Notes under the pieces: model-generated
Seen by the model: the letters and a program-made list of their open reading frames with translations, nothing else
Told to the model about the DNA's origin: nothing
Databases searched by the model: none
Made by a program: the position numbers and the translations under genes
Assembly: GCA_018292915.2 (NCBI GenBank)
Contig: JACVVK020000142.1
Coordinates: 622,501-686,500 of the forward strand
DNA from: Batillaria attramentaria
Taxonomy: Eukaryota; Mollusca; Gastropoda; Batillariidae
Direction: 5' to 3'
DNA: 64,000 bases
Shown here: in pieces, positions 20,940 to 33,014 of the stretch
How the letters are laid out: each line of letters starts with the position of its first letter
Numbering within the stretch: the first letter of the stretch is position 1

Positions 20940-22440
20940 CTCGTGTACTACAAACTCTATAGAGTAGAGTTTGTAGCACACTATTAAGAAAGACAGGGGA
21001 TTTGGTCTAGTGGTTAAGGCATCCGACTTCGGATCCTGAGCTGCCTGGTTCGAGTCCCCGGTGGGCAGGAATATGGTTGGATTTTTTCCATACCATATCG
21101 AATCAAATCCATGTGCAGACTCGTTTACGGTGCCTGTCTCGCCTTCGTGTACACACGCACGCACATACATCAAGTGTGCACGCTAAAAATCCCACGTTCA
21201 TCTTTCGAAGAAGAGTAGGCTGTGGCCGGTGTCGTGGTAAACAGAAATACTGTCGCACGCACCAGAGTGAATAGCAGGGTGGAGTTTTGCACATAAAGTA
21301 GCGCTTAGCGGCAGCAGGCTTTCACTGCTTCGTCCTCCAGCCCTGCGGCGCCATGAGCATTTCAGCAGAGATGGATATGTGCGCCGAGGAGAAGTCTGCC
21401 ATACCATACCATACCATACCATACCAAGAAAACGCGGTTGGAAATCGTCTGTCCGCGGCGCATCCAAGTTCGCGCAGCAGGGAGCAACAAAGCAACACTG
21501 AAACGAAGAAGAACCTTAAAAAGGAATACATCTTACTGTCGAAAACTTGTTTCCGCGCGGGTAGATGAGTGCTTCAAGCGTTGATTTACGATCTTGCGAT
21601 GAAAATTTGTACCAGCCGCCATCTAGACTCCAGAGTGCAGTCCCTTTTCGGCGGGGCGTGAAAATGTGACTGCTTACAGCCAGCGCCATTTTCAAAAATG
21701 GCGATTTTTTTTTTTTTTTTTAGAAAAGCGAAGACTTGTGTGTCATATGAATCGATTTGAAACGAAGTCGTGAATATCCGACCACTTTTGGTTTGGGCAA
21801 AATCTTTGCCAGCGGACAATTATTGTTGCGCTTTGATGGCACTGTTTACGTGGTACACTGATCCAACAGGATGTGAGTAAACGGCAAGGGGGTTGCACTC
21901 TGACAGGCCAAGGTGTTACACTCTACAGGCAAGTATTATTGCACGGTGCGGACGATCACGTACCTGCCTTGTGGTGGAATAAGAGACGATTACAAAGGCA
22001 TGCACACCCGTGCTCTAGGACTGAATGTAATAATAGATCTGTCCATTCAGACACATGTTATGTATGTCTCTGATTCAGAAACACGCCTACTTTCACTCTG
22101 AAGACAGCCTGCCATCACTTGCGCCATTGAGGATCCCTCTGGGTTCAAAGCTGGTCAAGGATGACATAGTGCGCGACCTTGTGTTTGAGAGCACCGAGAC
22201 AATTTAGGGCCATCACGGTAGCGCAGTGAGCGCCATTTCCCCACCGTGCACAGAGGTACTTTCCACTGAAAGACTCTGTGCCCCAGAGAGTGGCCGCCAT
22301 CAGTAAAGAATACAGTCCCCTTACGTTGTCTCGGATTTCCCACACATATAATTTCAGTCTTTGCGGGCCTGTCGGGCGACACAGAAAACTGGTACAGCGA
22401 CTTCGTTCGGGATTTCTTGAAGCTTTTTTTTTGTTGGGAG
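20940..22440. repeat. Repeat-H broken into three pieces by insertions
   Basis: Piece 1 (20953-20990) is a palindrome around actacaaactctatagag. Piece 2 (21426-21628) matches 36155-36350. Piece 3 (22293-22425) matches 36345-36460 (gccatcagtaaa, then acgttgtctcggatttcc, then cgggcgacacagaaaa). Between pieces 1 and 2 lies SINE-C plus an ATACC array (21398-21425). Between pieces 2 and 3 lies about 660 bp of unassigned sequence. The uninterrupted copy is at 36114-36460. Confidence 0.75.
21001..21300 (+). mobile_element. SINE-C copy (tRNA-derived)
   Basis: The head ggggatttggtctagtggtt, then gcctggttcgagtcccc has A- and B-box-like sequences, but the would-be acceptor stem does not pair, so it is a SINE rather than a tRNA gene. 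The body includes gcctgtctcgccttcgtg and cacgctaaaaatcccacg. Confidence 0.7.
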
Positions 22441-22919
22441 CTTAGATCTTTAACCAGCAGACCAAATCCCGTGTCATAAACGACACACTTTGTTGGAGAT
22501 GTACTGCGAGCCGCGAACTTCGTTCGGAAACTTTCCTAATCTTCAGAAGGCGTCAGGACGTCGATTGTCTTTCTGTTGCCTCTGCCCAAAGGGAATTCAC
22601 TCGTCTCGTATTTTCCTACAGGAGGCGTTGCAGACAGAGTGAGCGCCAAATCTGCCTTCTCTTTCCCATTAATTTAGTTTAGACCCTCAGGACAAATGCA
22701 CTGAGTAGAAGAACCACGAGATTTACTTGATGTCTGAATAAGCGCAGTCAGTAAATAAAAGCATGTAGTGCCCCTTCTTTTTTTGCAGGCGCGAACCCCA
22801 GCATGAACGCGCGTTGAATGAAAGGGGGTGGGGGCGGGGGCGGGGGGGGGGGGGTGGAGGGGGGAAGGAGGGGGAGGGGATTTCATTTTGGCATTAAGGA
22901 CGTTTTCTTAAAGGGGCTG
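22441..22919. other. No gene recognised; G-rich tract
   Basis: Unique sequence, then G-rich low complexity at 22825-22880. Confidence 0.55.
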
Positions 22920-23214
22920 ATGCTACCATGTTTGTGCTCAGAGACCGTTATGACCTGTTTTCGTGGTATCTCTCATCACACCACTTGACATCTGCACAGT
23001 GATAGCGTCTGTAATGCTGGAACTCAGCCAACACTGAGAAGCGTACTCGGTGAGGCGTTTCAGAGTACCCGGGGAGAACTCCCGACGATCGGCCCGAATG
23101 ATCGGTGCCACATACGAGCCGGAAGGAAAATTTCTTTGCCCTGAGAGGGACTCGAACCCCTGACCTCTCGCATTGGTGACAAGTCTCTTAACCACTAGAC
23201 CACCGACCGCCCCG
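22920..23214 (-). mobile_element. Repeat-B fragment joined to SINE-B head
   Basis: 22920-23055 matches Repeat-B (gttatgacctgttttcgtgg, then ggaactcagccaacac). At 23056 it passes directly into SINE-B (minus strand, head half only: cccgacgatcggcccgaat, then gactcgaacccctgacctc). The break suggests a SINE-B insertion or recombination within Repeat-B. Confidence 0.75.
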
Positions 23215-23499
23215 TTAACCCGTTGAACTCCGCGGCTTCTAATTTTAGAGAGTTCGATTTCTCTAAACGTACGGTGTTTTTCCTGTATGAAATACGGAGA
23301 TGCCTGTTTCTGTAAACAGGACCGGCCCAGTCAGCGGCGTGGCTTCATAAGACAGCCCTAGCGCAAGGATACCGCGACGTTGTTTTTTACGCCAAACGAC
23401 TGGAGGCTTTAAAGTGAACAAGAGAACATCCATTATTAACAATTTATTAATCGGTAATGCTACATGTACTCTCTGTCGCAGTCTCTCACAACCAGTCAA

Positions 23500-23534
<35 letters not shown>

Positions 23535-23689
23535 TCTATCTCTCTCTCTGGGATAAGGTGGTGTGTGTGTGTGTGTGTGTGGGGGGGGGGGGGGTATGTG
23601 TATCTGTAAATGCGCTTTTTCTTTTTTTTCCCCGTAGGATGTAGGTTCCCTTTTCTGATTGCTGTTTAACTTTTGCTTTTTAATTTACT
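23215..23689. other. No gene recognised; CT, TG and G tracts
   Basis: CT repeats at 23501-23549, TG at 23560-23580 and G at 23581-23594. The rest is unique. Confidence 0.55.
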
Positions 23690-24178
<489 letters not shown>

Positions 24179-24183
<5 letters not shown>

Positions 24184-24572
24184 CGGTGATTTCTCCTGTC
24201 CGACATACAAGAGGCCCGCTGGGGAAGGAAAATGGGATGTTCTAATCGCATCGAATAGTTTACAACCATAGTGTCTGCCCCGTGAGTGGGAATATGTATA
24301 CGAGATTGTATTCAGACATTTAGTTTCCGTTAGGGCAGCACAGGATCTTTATGGTGACTTGCAGATTCTCTTTGCTTAGCGGGCTTACTTCACTATCCGG
24401 TGCCAATCCTTTTGACACTTTCAGGGTACTTTGTCACTTTTCTTGAAAGACGTAAGGAAATGATCCATTGAGAAAACTTTTAAAGAGTGCCTTTTCTTCT
24501 TAACTTTCAGAATTAAATACAAATAAAATGGTTTTTTTTTTTTGTTTTTTTTTTTACAAAAACCACAGTACA

Positions 24573-24642
<70 letters not shown>

Positions 24643-26707
24643 ACATCACCACCACCATCATCACCACCACCACCACTACCAAACACAGCAACAACAAAAA
24701 CACCAACACCAACACCAACACCAACATCAAGATCAACAACAACAAGTATTGCTCAAGTTTCTTTTTTTCCGGTATCTTTTGTGAGTGAGTTTTTAGGGCT
24801 TAACGCCGCGCAAGCAACAAAGACTAATTCGAGGCTAAGCAAGGTCATTTACAGATAAAGGCTTCTTTTGTGCATTTGGACAAAACATACCTTTCTTGTT
24901 TGTACCTTTTACTATTTTTGTTAAGGACTGACAAAAAACAAAAAACAAAAAAATCTCGCTTCTCTGTCCTTTGATCTACACTCGCGTCTGATCGACCGTG
25001 ACGTCTCTACCTATTGTATCTCCCTTCCTCTTCAGGTTTTGGACTTCTGTGTCCTCGGTTCATTGGAAGCAACTGCACGTTTTTCCGCGAGTAGGCCGAT
25101 GTCTGGATGTAAACTGCCGTTTCAGCAAGCAGGCTGTAGGACGCTGAGTTCGAATTGGAAGCACGTTTGTATTGGCTGTCTGGTTTGGGGGGATGGTACA
25201 GGCAAGATGAACAATGACAAACAGGGCTGGAGTGTGGGTAGGCAAGTTGGAGAACTAGCGGCCAGATAATCGAGACAGGCTAATGCAGACTTGAAAATGG
25301 AGCACAAAAATTTAAACAGCGCTACACTACGGCAGTATACGTTCGTGAACCACGACGAGGAAGAGGAGGAATACGGACGTAGCCGAAAGCCAGCCGGAAC
25401 AGATACGTTTTCAAGTCAGACTTGAAACGATCTACGTCCGTCAAGTAACACCGGCACTGAGAGTGACGGGGCAACGACGCTAAACGCGCGTTCGCATACT
25501 GTCTTGAGGTTTCGGCGAGGAACTTTCAACGTTTCGGAGAAGGAACGAAGGGTGTGTGTAGGTTGATGGACTGTGAGAGAATCGGAAAGCCATATGTGAT
25601 AGGAACTTACAAGAGGGTGACAAAATCGCATAACCTTTTTTGAGAAAATCTGCAAAAACTGATGTGTTGTCACGTTTAGTGAATTTTGAGATTTTTTTTT
25701 GTATTTTCAGGTCCTTATACAATTAATACAACTGGGAAAGTTAGCTGGCTATTAAAAGCTGAAATGTATCCAAAAATAGCATTTACTACCACCACGCAAT
25801 ATTGGCAGCCATCTTCTCATAATTGCTGCTTTTCAACAGCAAATTTTCAGGAAAAGTATCTCTGGCCTACACCACGCTACAGGATTTTTTTTTGTACCGA
25901 GAGACAGCTTATTTTCTTATGATCCGTATCGGCCAAATAAGCGAGACAGGACAAGGGAAATGAGAAACCACAGAAAACAGCGATAGTGCTAACAGGTTTA
26001 AGTTCGAGAACTCTCAGCCAACATAATCGAAACGGGTCGAAGAAAATGAGAAAATTCGAACTGCAGAAACACAAACCGTTCTTCCAGCGCATAGGAGGAA
26101 AAGGCTGGTTTTGCCCAATATCTTCTTAATCAAAATTGCGTCTGTGCAAAAATGCATCGGGCGTGAGGTATACGTGTTCTGCAGACGTGCAAGAACGGCA
26201 GCCGAGAGTAGCCTAATGTTATGATTATTTTCAGCATCTATGCAGGCATGTGCGTTCATCCTGCGAGGGTCTGCGTAAATCCGACTAAAACCTTTACCCA
26301 CGTTCTCCATGTAATGCGATCCGGCTCACTGTCTAGACCTCCTCATCTCTGTCTGTGATTGCTGGGGCATCTTGGGACCCTGTTGCACGTGCCGTCCGTA
26401 CGGTCAGTGTGATGGTGACGATAGCGGTCTGAGGGCTCGCCCCTTGTGCGATCGGCTAGTTTCTCCTGTTTTGTGCACGACTTAAAAGGGTTTGTGCTCT
26501 AGGGACATGGGGCAAAATGTGGAGAAAGCTTGTAATGCAGGAACTTTCACATCTGACGAGCCCTTGAAAACAGATCGTAAAGTGTTTTTTTTCTTCTTGT
26601 AAGTATTACACGGATTGCGCATACGAAGCCCACCAGGGAATGCATATCTTTGATCCGACTGATCAATAATAATAAAAAAAATTCTCCTCACACTTTTGCA
26701 CATCGGC
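24179..26707. other. No gene recognised; CA array and one retroposon end
   Basis: CA repeats at 24574-24640, CCA/CAA low complexity at 24641-24745 and a minus-strand AACT-family end at 24783-24850. From 24851 to 26707 the sequence is largely unique. The open frames here (60-98 residues) show no family features. Confidence 0.6.
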
Positions 26708-26719
26708 AACTCCCCATGC

Positions 26720-26893
26720 GGGTGGGTGGGTGGGTGTTTAGGGGTTTAACGTCCTTTTCCACCACACAGGGTGATATCAAAGACGGGGCAACGATAAAAA
26801 AACCAGCACAAATATTTGGCCCCAGCCGGGATCGAACTCACGACCCGAGCATTAGAAGTCCAACGCTCTACCATTCGACCACCCCGGCTCCCC
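26720..26893 (-). mobile_element. SINE-A copy with 12-bp target-site duplication
   Basis: Full-length reverse copy flanked by aactccccatgc (26708-26719) and aactctccatgc (26894-26905), one mismatch. Confidence 0.9.
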
Positions 26894-26905
26894 AACTCTC
26901 CATGC

Positions 26906-27129
26906 ATTCGGGCTGAATTGGAGAAGAGCTTAAAAGGAAGGGCTTAAAAAGGAGAAGATACATAATTATGATACACTGACAGTTGGTAACATGAGCCAAA
27001 TTACTCCCGAGTTTTTATTTTCGTTTATTGTGCTGACTAGCTCAGAAGCTGTATCAGGCATAACAAAAGGCATGCCACAAAACACATTATTTTCCGAAAC
27101 CGAAGAACCCCATCATGATATCGTTCAAA
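26906..27129. other. No gene recognised
   Basis: Unique sequence. Confidence 0.5.
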
Positions 27130-27480
27130 GGGGCTATAATGCTATTTTTATGCTCACAGATCGTAATGACCTGTTTTCGTGGTATCTATCATCACACCAC
27201 TTAGACACCTGGACAGTGACAGCGTCTGTAATGGTGGCACTGAGCCAACAGAAGCGTACTCGGTGGCACAGCGACCACACTGAGCGCTCCACTAGTGTAA
27301 GAAGTCGTAGAATATCAATGGTCGACCGCTGGCGCAAAGTGTAGATAATATTGAGAGCTGTGTATTAAGAGCTGTGCTAATCGTCAAGGATAGAGTATTT
27401 CGAGCGTACAGGCGCACTCACGAGCGAAACTGTTCCAGTACATAAGTTGGCTTAGCAGAGATGAAAATAGCCTGTTTAAC
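27130..27480 (+). repeat. Repeat-B copy, uninterrupted
   Basis: Best intact copy of the family: agatcgtaatgacctg, then caccacttagacacctggac, then ggcactgagccaacagaagc, then tttcgagcgtacaggcgcac. It provides the empty-site reference for the SINE-A insertion at 7452. Confidence 0.8.
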
Positions 27481-28085
27481 CAACTAAAAGATGGGGAAAA
27501 TGTTTATATGACGAAAATCTTTTTTTTTTTTTTAAAGAATGCAGGGCATAAAAGGGTGAAGCACATTTGGTAAAATCCTTTGAGAGCAATGGGATTTAAA
27601 AAGGGAATTCATCAATTTATGGTGTCGCTTTTGATGGAAACTCCAGTGGTATTACCAGAAGGACAAGAAATATACTGATGAATCTGCTGATAGCGTGCAT
27701 CCCTTTTCCATCCCTCGCACAACACCCTTCCAACCAAAAGCAGCTGGAAAGCGTATAAAACGCAAGTGTGAATATTTAACTGATATATACCTCGCGTGCC
27801 AGCTCATTTGGTTGGCGCGTGCAAGATAAAGCACGCGCTTAGCTTTATGTGGCACGTCACTGCGTCCTTTGCTTGTGATCTGCTTTTTTCCTTTCATTTT
27901 CTCACTGAATTAGGAGGTCTGGGATTAACCGACTAATACTGGTAGAGCATTGGACTGTCAGTGTTGGGGTTGTGAGTTTGATTCTCGGGTTGAAAACCGA
28001 AAACCTGTCAATGCTGGCTTTTTCATCGTTGTCTTTTCGTATATTTATTCTTATGCGATGGAGTAGGACGTTCAACTCCCCCAAA
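27481..28085 (+). mobile_element. Unique sequence, then a divergent SINE-A (27910-28085)
   Basis: 27481-27909 is unique, with a T homopolymer at 27519-27532. 27910-28085 keeps the SINE-A order in degraded form: ctggtagagcattggactgt, then gtgagtttgattctcgg, then gctggctttttcatcgttg, then ggacgttcaactcccccaa. Confidence 0.7.
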
Positions 28086-28103
28086 CAGTCAACGCCGGAA
28101 AGG

Positions 28104-28109
<6 letters not shown>

Positions 28110-28179
<70 letters not shown>

Positions 28180-28202
28180 TCTCTCTCTCTCTCTCTCTCT
28201 CT
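28110..28202. repeat. Microsatellite (TG)n then (CT)n
   Basis: About 34 TG units followed by 12 CT units. Confidence 0.95.
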
Positions 28203-28451
28203 GTTGCCTCTAAGCCGTTCTTGCTTTTTGTTTTCTCCAGAAACCCATTATCTACTATTTCTGTTTGTGTTTCGTGTGTTTCGTTTTCCTAAGACGATTC
28301 AGTTTCTCGAGCAATTCCAGAGGTGTCCACGTGCCTTCCTACGTTTCCTTTCTTTCATTACGAGGCTAGAATTCAACAAACGTCGACTTGCAACGGGTTT
28401 TCCATCATCAAGGGTGTCAAACATGACGGCGAGGGTTAATTACCAAATGCT

Positions 28452-28592
28452 AAGCAAATGAAAGCGACACAAAAGGGACATAAACCACTTAACCGTGTGT
28501 CCTGAGGAAGGCGAAAGCCGAAACGTTGGCCCGTGCCGTCCTTTGTGAAAGTTAAGTGGTTTCTGTCCCTTTTATGTCGCTTTCGTTTGCTT
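28452..28592 (+). mobile_element. 42-bp inverted repeat enclosing a hammerhead-like motif (possible Penelope-like element end)
   Basis: The left arm (28452-28493, aagcaaatgaaagcgac onward) and the right arm (28551-28592) are reverse complements with three mismatches. The 57-bp loop contains ctgaggaaggcgaaagccga followed by aac (28502-28524): CTGANGA, a GGC-GAAA-GCC hairpin, then GAAAC. This order resembles the hammerhead ribozyme core found in Penelope-like elements and retrozymes. The A before the hairpin has no partner, and I could not build convincing stems I and III, so activity is doubtful. The flanks 28203-28451 and 28593-28920 are unique. Confidence 0.45.
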
Positions 28593-28925
28593 ATCTTGTA
28601 ACCACTTCGCAGTCATTACCGTTTCCTTTTCTGCCAAATACTACTTCGAGTCAATGGTTTAAGCAAGAATTGCTCGGAGCCGAATGTGTGAAACATGTCT
28701 TCGCATTGTAGTAATGTGTAAACAAAAGTGGAGAAAAAAAAACTCCTTGTATTTTGGTTTCTCGGTTTGAAAGAAATGGGGTTTTGATTGTTTTTACCGG
28801 CACGACACTTGTATGTAGTTTCCCATACAGCTTTGCCTCAGTGTCACGGACCGTTTGTCACATGGCACGGTCATAGATCAGTTTTATTGCAAAGCAAGCT
28901 GGTACAGAGTGATATTTTTTAAAAA

Positions 28926-29388
<463 letters not shown>

Positions 29389-29390
<2 letters not shown>

Positions 29391-30095
29391 CACTCTCTGG
29401 TTGTTGAGTGAGAAAGGGAGAACGAATGAATCTGGTCTGAGAAGCACTCAGTAACACACAGAGCAATCGCCGTCAAAAACGATTGAATCGAAGTAACACT
29501 ATAAACACCCCACGCCATCTTGTTTAACACCTATGTTCGTTGTCTGCTGGCATTCCTGTCTTGCACAAAAAAGCTGAAAATGTGTGGTACAGAGTGTGTA
29601 GAATTCTTGTTGTGACCTGGTATGTTACCCTCGGGATCAGTGCCTCTTAAAGTGCCAGCTTGTTTGTTGCCGCCTGGCACTTCAGAAGCTACTGACTTCA
29701 TAAACAATCATTGCTAAGTTATGGAACTTCAAGCAAAGTAATTTACGTGTAAGTCCTCTGGGCATAATTATGTAAAGCACATCTTTTTGTATGGACATTT
29801 CTGAAGGCAGTTCTGACGCCCCCTACAATTCACAAGGGATAAATTATTTATTCTTTGTTTTCCTGTTTCGTTTTATAGAAACATGCTGTTTGGAGCTCTT
29901 CCTTTCTCACAAGTCAGGAATCCAGTTCTACGAGAAATGCACTTTTACCTACGATTTTGCATACAAAATGTGATGCTGAAAAGAAAAAATGAATTATTAC
30001 TAATTATGAAGTAAATAAGTTGCATTTGCAGGAAATGGGAAATGCGTGTACATTTTGATCTTGAAGATTGCCGTTAATCCAGAAGTTTAAACTCA
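29389..30095. other. No gene recognised
   Basis: Unique AT-rich sequence. A 60-residue open frame at 29791-29973 has no recognisable features. Confidence 0.55.
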
Positions 30096-30468
30096 TAGAC
30101 GATTCCACTCCTGTCCGTTGACGTCATTTGAGGAAAAAAGACCATTACGTCAAATTCGTTCACCTTGAAATCACGGGGAGCCGGGGTGGTCAAATGGTAG
30201 AGCGTTGGACTTCTAATGGTCGGGTCGTGATTTCGTATCCCGGCTGGAGCCAAATATTTGTGCTGGATTTTTTTTTTTATCGTTGCCCCGTCCTTGATAT
30301 CGCCCTGTGTGGTGGAAAAGGACGTGAACCCCCCAGACACCTACCCACTCCCTTGAAATCACCCCTTTTCCCACACAATGACGCCATGGACGTCACGTAC
30401 TTTGCCACTACACGGCAGAGTAAAGGAGCGGGGCTTTGGCCTCTTGGCTTACCGAGTGGAGTCGTCTA
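30096..30468 (+). mobile_element. MITE-C copy, interrupted by SINE-A
   Basis: Terminal inverted repeats tagacgattccactc on the left and gagtggagtcgtcta on the right, one mismatch. The interior has ttgacgtcattt, then accattacgtca, then gaaatcaccccttttccc, then atgacgccatggac. Other copies: 4503-4632, 31056-31230 (minus strand) and 50790-50950. The family carries TGACGTCA, the CREB/ATF consensus, near both ends. Confidence 0.85.
30175..30350 (+). mobile_element. SINE-A inside MITE-C with 12-bp target-site duplication
   Basis: Full + strand copy flanked by ccttgaaatcac at 30163-30174 and 30351-30362. The MITE-C copies at 4590 and 31160 show the uninterrupted site. Confidence 0.92.
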
Positions 30469-31055
30469 TTGCCTGTTTTCACCGAAGCTCCAAACCGACC
30501 CTGCTTTGTAAAGCACAGCCACTGTACCTACATACATTTCAACCCAGACAGTTCGGCAAGCACTAGTTCGGGTAACCCATGAGTCATCGCGGAAGTCACA
30601 CCCTCGATTGGAGGACGGCCTGGCTAGGCAAGAACGTGCATGTCTTTCAGCGAGAAGGGAAATGACCGACATGCTTTGCGCGCTGCATTTTCTCCTCTGG
30701 CCCCAAAGAGCTCGACTCAATCAGTACTACTGATCAGTCTCGGTTCCTGTAGCCTGTTGGTAAACTAACCGACTATGAAGACAGACAGGCAGTAATGTGC
30801 TAAGAGAAGACAAGTTGGTGGAACCGTGCCGCTATTTTCGTGCGGGACAACAACAGAACAGCCCCGGTGTCGGGATTTTCTTTTAACGGAAAGGTCAGCA
30901 GGCAAATCGGTAGCAGATGCAATTAGCGGTTTGACCACTCGGTAGTTTCAAAAGGGACCACCCGTCTGGCTATGTAATGGACGATGTATATTTCATGATT
31001 TAATTGAAAAAAAAAAAAGCATCCTCTGCACCCGGAAAGCGTTTTAATTGACAGA
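30469..31055. other. No gene recognised; partial repeat shared with 4640-4730
   Basis: 30548-30610 (actagttcgggtaaccca, then gcggaagtcac) is the approximate reverse complement of 4675-4715. The rest is unique, with an A homopolymer near 31006-31018. Confidence 0.55.
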
Positions 31056-31230
31056 TAGACGATTCCACTCGGCCAGCCCCGAGGCCAAAGCTCCGCCAGT
31101 TTCCTGTGCCGTGTATTGGCAAAACGCAGTACGTCCATGACGTCATTGTGTGGGAAAAGGGGTGATTTGAAGATGAAAGAGATTGACGTAAGGGTGTTTT
31201 TTCCTTAAATGACGTCAATGGACTTACTGC
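31056..31230 (-). mobile_element. MITE-C copy, reverse orientation, one end missing
   Basis: Starts at the terminal repeat tagacgattccactc, then gaggccaaagctccg, gtccatgacgtcattgtg, aaggggtgatttgaag and aatgacgtcaatggac. The distal terminal repeat is not present. Confidence 0.8.
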
Positions 31231-31904
31231 TTTCTTTGCACATTTCAGCCATATCAAACTGCATGTGATTCATTCTTTGTAGTGTCTGGCAGACTATGCC
31301 ATGTGCTTATCATGCCGGGGCACGCGGTTGGCTGAATTTTAGGGATTCTCCTGATTTCGACAAGAACTTGATTGAACTTGATTTCAACAAGAAGTTTGAC
31401 AATAAGCATTGTTTTGTTTTTTCTTCTAAACGTGGTATGTAAGTTTAACCCCAGTCACGTGGCTAAAGGTCGAGGTCGTACTTTCAAGAGGTTTCACTGG
31501 CGTGGTTCCCGAGTTAAGTGTATGTATGTATGTCCTTTAAAAAAAGTCATCAGTAGTCTTTGAGAATGTCATCGTCGTTGTTAACGCTTGGAAGATATGC
31601 GCTTTCAAAAGTCCAGACAAGTAAACTCTGAGTACAATGACCGGAGGAAACACCTCGTGAGATTGTTAAAAAAAAAAAAAAAAAAACTGTCGCGTCTAGG
31701 TATTTTAGTCTGATTTTGACTTTCTCTCTTGACCTTTCCGACCCTACAAAAAACCCGGCGAAAAAACCCGGCGATTTTTGTCACTTTTTTTTTTTTTTTT
31801 TGCTGCCACAACTCTTTGCCGGCTCCAGTGGTGTTCCTCTCTGGTGTTCCTCCCTGGTAATGGGTGGAATCCACGGAGGGCTCGGAAGCTGGAGCAATTT
31901 TTGG
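31231..31904. other. No gene recognised
   Basis: Unique sequence with A and T homopolymers at 31668-31686 and 31786-31801. Confidence 0.55.
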
Positions 31905-31962
31905 CTCCCTTGTGTAACAATGGGAGTCTATGTAATAACCCTCCGTCGTCTGTCTGTCTGTC

Positions 31963-32003
<41 letters not shown>

Positions 32004-32988
32004 AAAACTTTAACGTTGTCGTTTTCTCAGAAACTACAAACAGCAGAGACACCAAACTTGGCATGCTGATAGACAACCATAAGTCCTTTCAAAACATATC
32101 ATTTTGAATGACCTTGACCCAAGGTCAAGGTCACTAACGCTGTCTGTTTGAAAATTTTACATTGGCATTTTCACGGAATCTACAAAGACCAGAGGTTTGA
32201 AACTGTACATGATGATAGAAATTGATAAGAACTTTACAGTTATGTATGTATTCAATGGCCTTGTTTCAAGGTCAAGGCCATACAAGCTATTTTTGTGAAA
32301 CCTTAACATTGGCATTTTCTCAGAAATAACAAACAGCAGAGGCGCCAAACTTGGCGTGCTGATAGACAGTGAAAAGACCTATGCAAACAAACCATTTTAA
32401 ATGACCTTGACCCAAGGTCAAGGTCATTAAAACAGTCTGTTTGGAAATTTTTACATTTGCATTTTTTTTTGGAATCTAGAAGAACCAGAAGCGTCAAACT
32501 TTGCATGATGATAGACATTGGCAACACCTTTACTGACATACCTGTGTTCAATGACTTTTAGTCAAGGTCAAGGCCATGCAGGCTGTTTTGGGGAAACTTT
32601 AACCTTGGCATTTTCTCTGAAACAACAAACAGTTGAGGCACCAAACGAGGCATGATGATAGACCGAAATGAGACCTACCTTTTTGAATGACCTTGACTGA
32701 AGGTCAAGGTCACTAAAGCTGTCTGTTGTGAATTTTAACATTACCGTTTTCAGAGGAACTACAAATACTAGAGGCGTCAAATTTGGCATAATAATAGACA
32801 TTGATGTGATCTCATTTTAATGACCTTGACCCAAGGTCAAGGCCATACAAACTGTTTGGGGGAAAATTGTAATATTGCCAGGAACTCGGAACACCAGAGA
32901 CACTTTACTTGCCATGATGATAGATAGTGATAGAGCTTTACAAACATACACTTGTGAATGACCTTGACCCTTGTTACAAGGGAGCCAT
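31905..32988. mobile_element. Inverted-repeat-bounded element with about 145-bp units carrying AGGTCA half-sites
   Basis: ggctcccttgtgtaac (31905-31920) and gttacaagggagcc (32974-32987) form terminal inverted repeats that differ by a 2-bp insertion. Inside, after CTGT/TG repeats (31950-31999), seven boxes of tgaccttgacc-type sequence followed by aaggtcaaggtca start at 32109, 32256, 32402, 32552, 32688, 32821 and 32959. Two unit types alternate (aaggtcactaa with ctgtctgtt versus aaggccatacaa with a gaaac-rich part), giving a dimeric period near 290 bp. There is no coding potential. The architecture recalls tandem-core molluscan elements such as pearl or Helitron-derived repeats, but with clear inverted termini. 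Confidence 0.75.
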
Positions 32989-33014
32989 GGAGGCTTTTGC
33001 CTCTCTAGTTTATT

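Noticed and set aside
21001..21072. Possible functional tRNA gene (also the SINE-A, -B and -D heads)
   Set aside because: A- and B-box-like sequences are present but the acceptor stem does not pair and SINE body sequence follows directly, so it is a SINE head.
24554..24788. His-Thr or Cys-Val repeat proteins in CA/TG arrays (also near 4860, 29178, 34232, 40001, 58038)
   Set aside because: Products of dinucleotide arrays; no flanking coding sequence.
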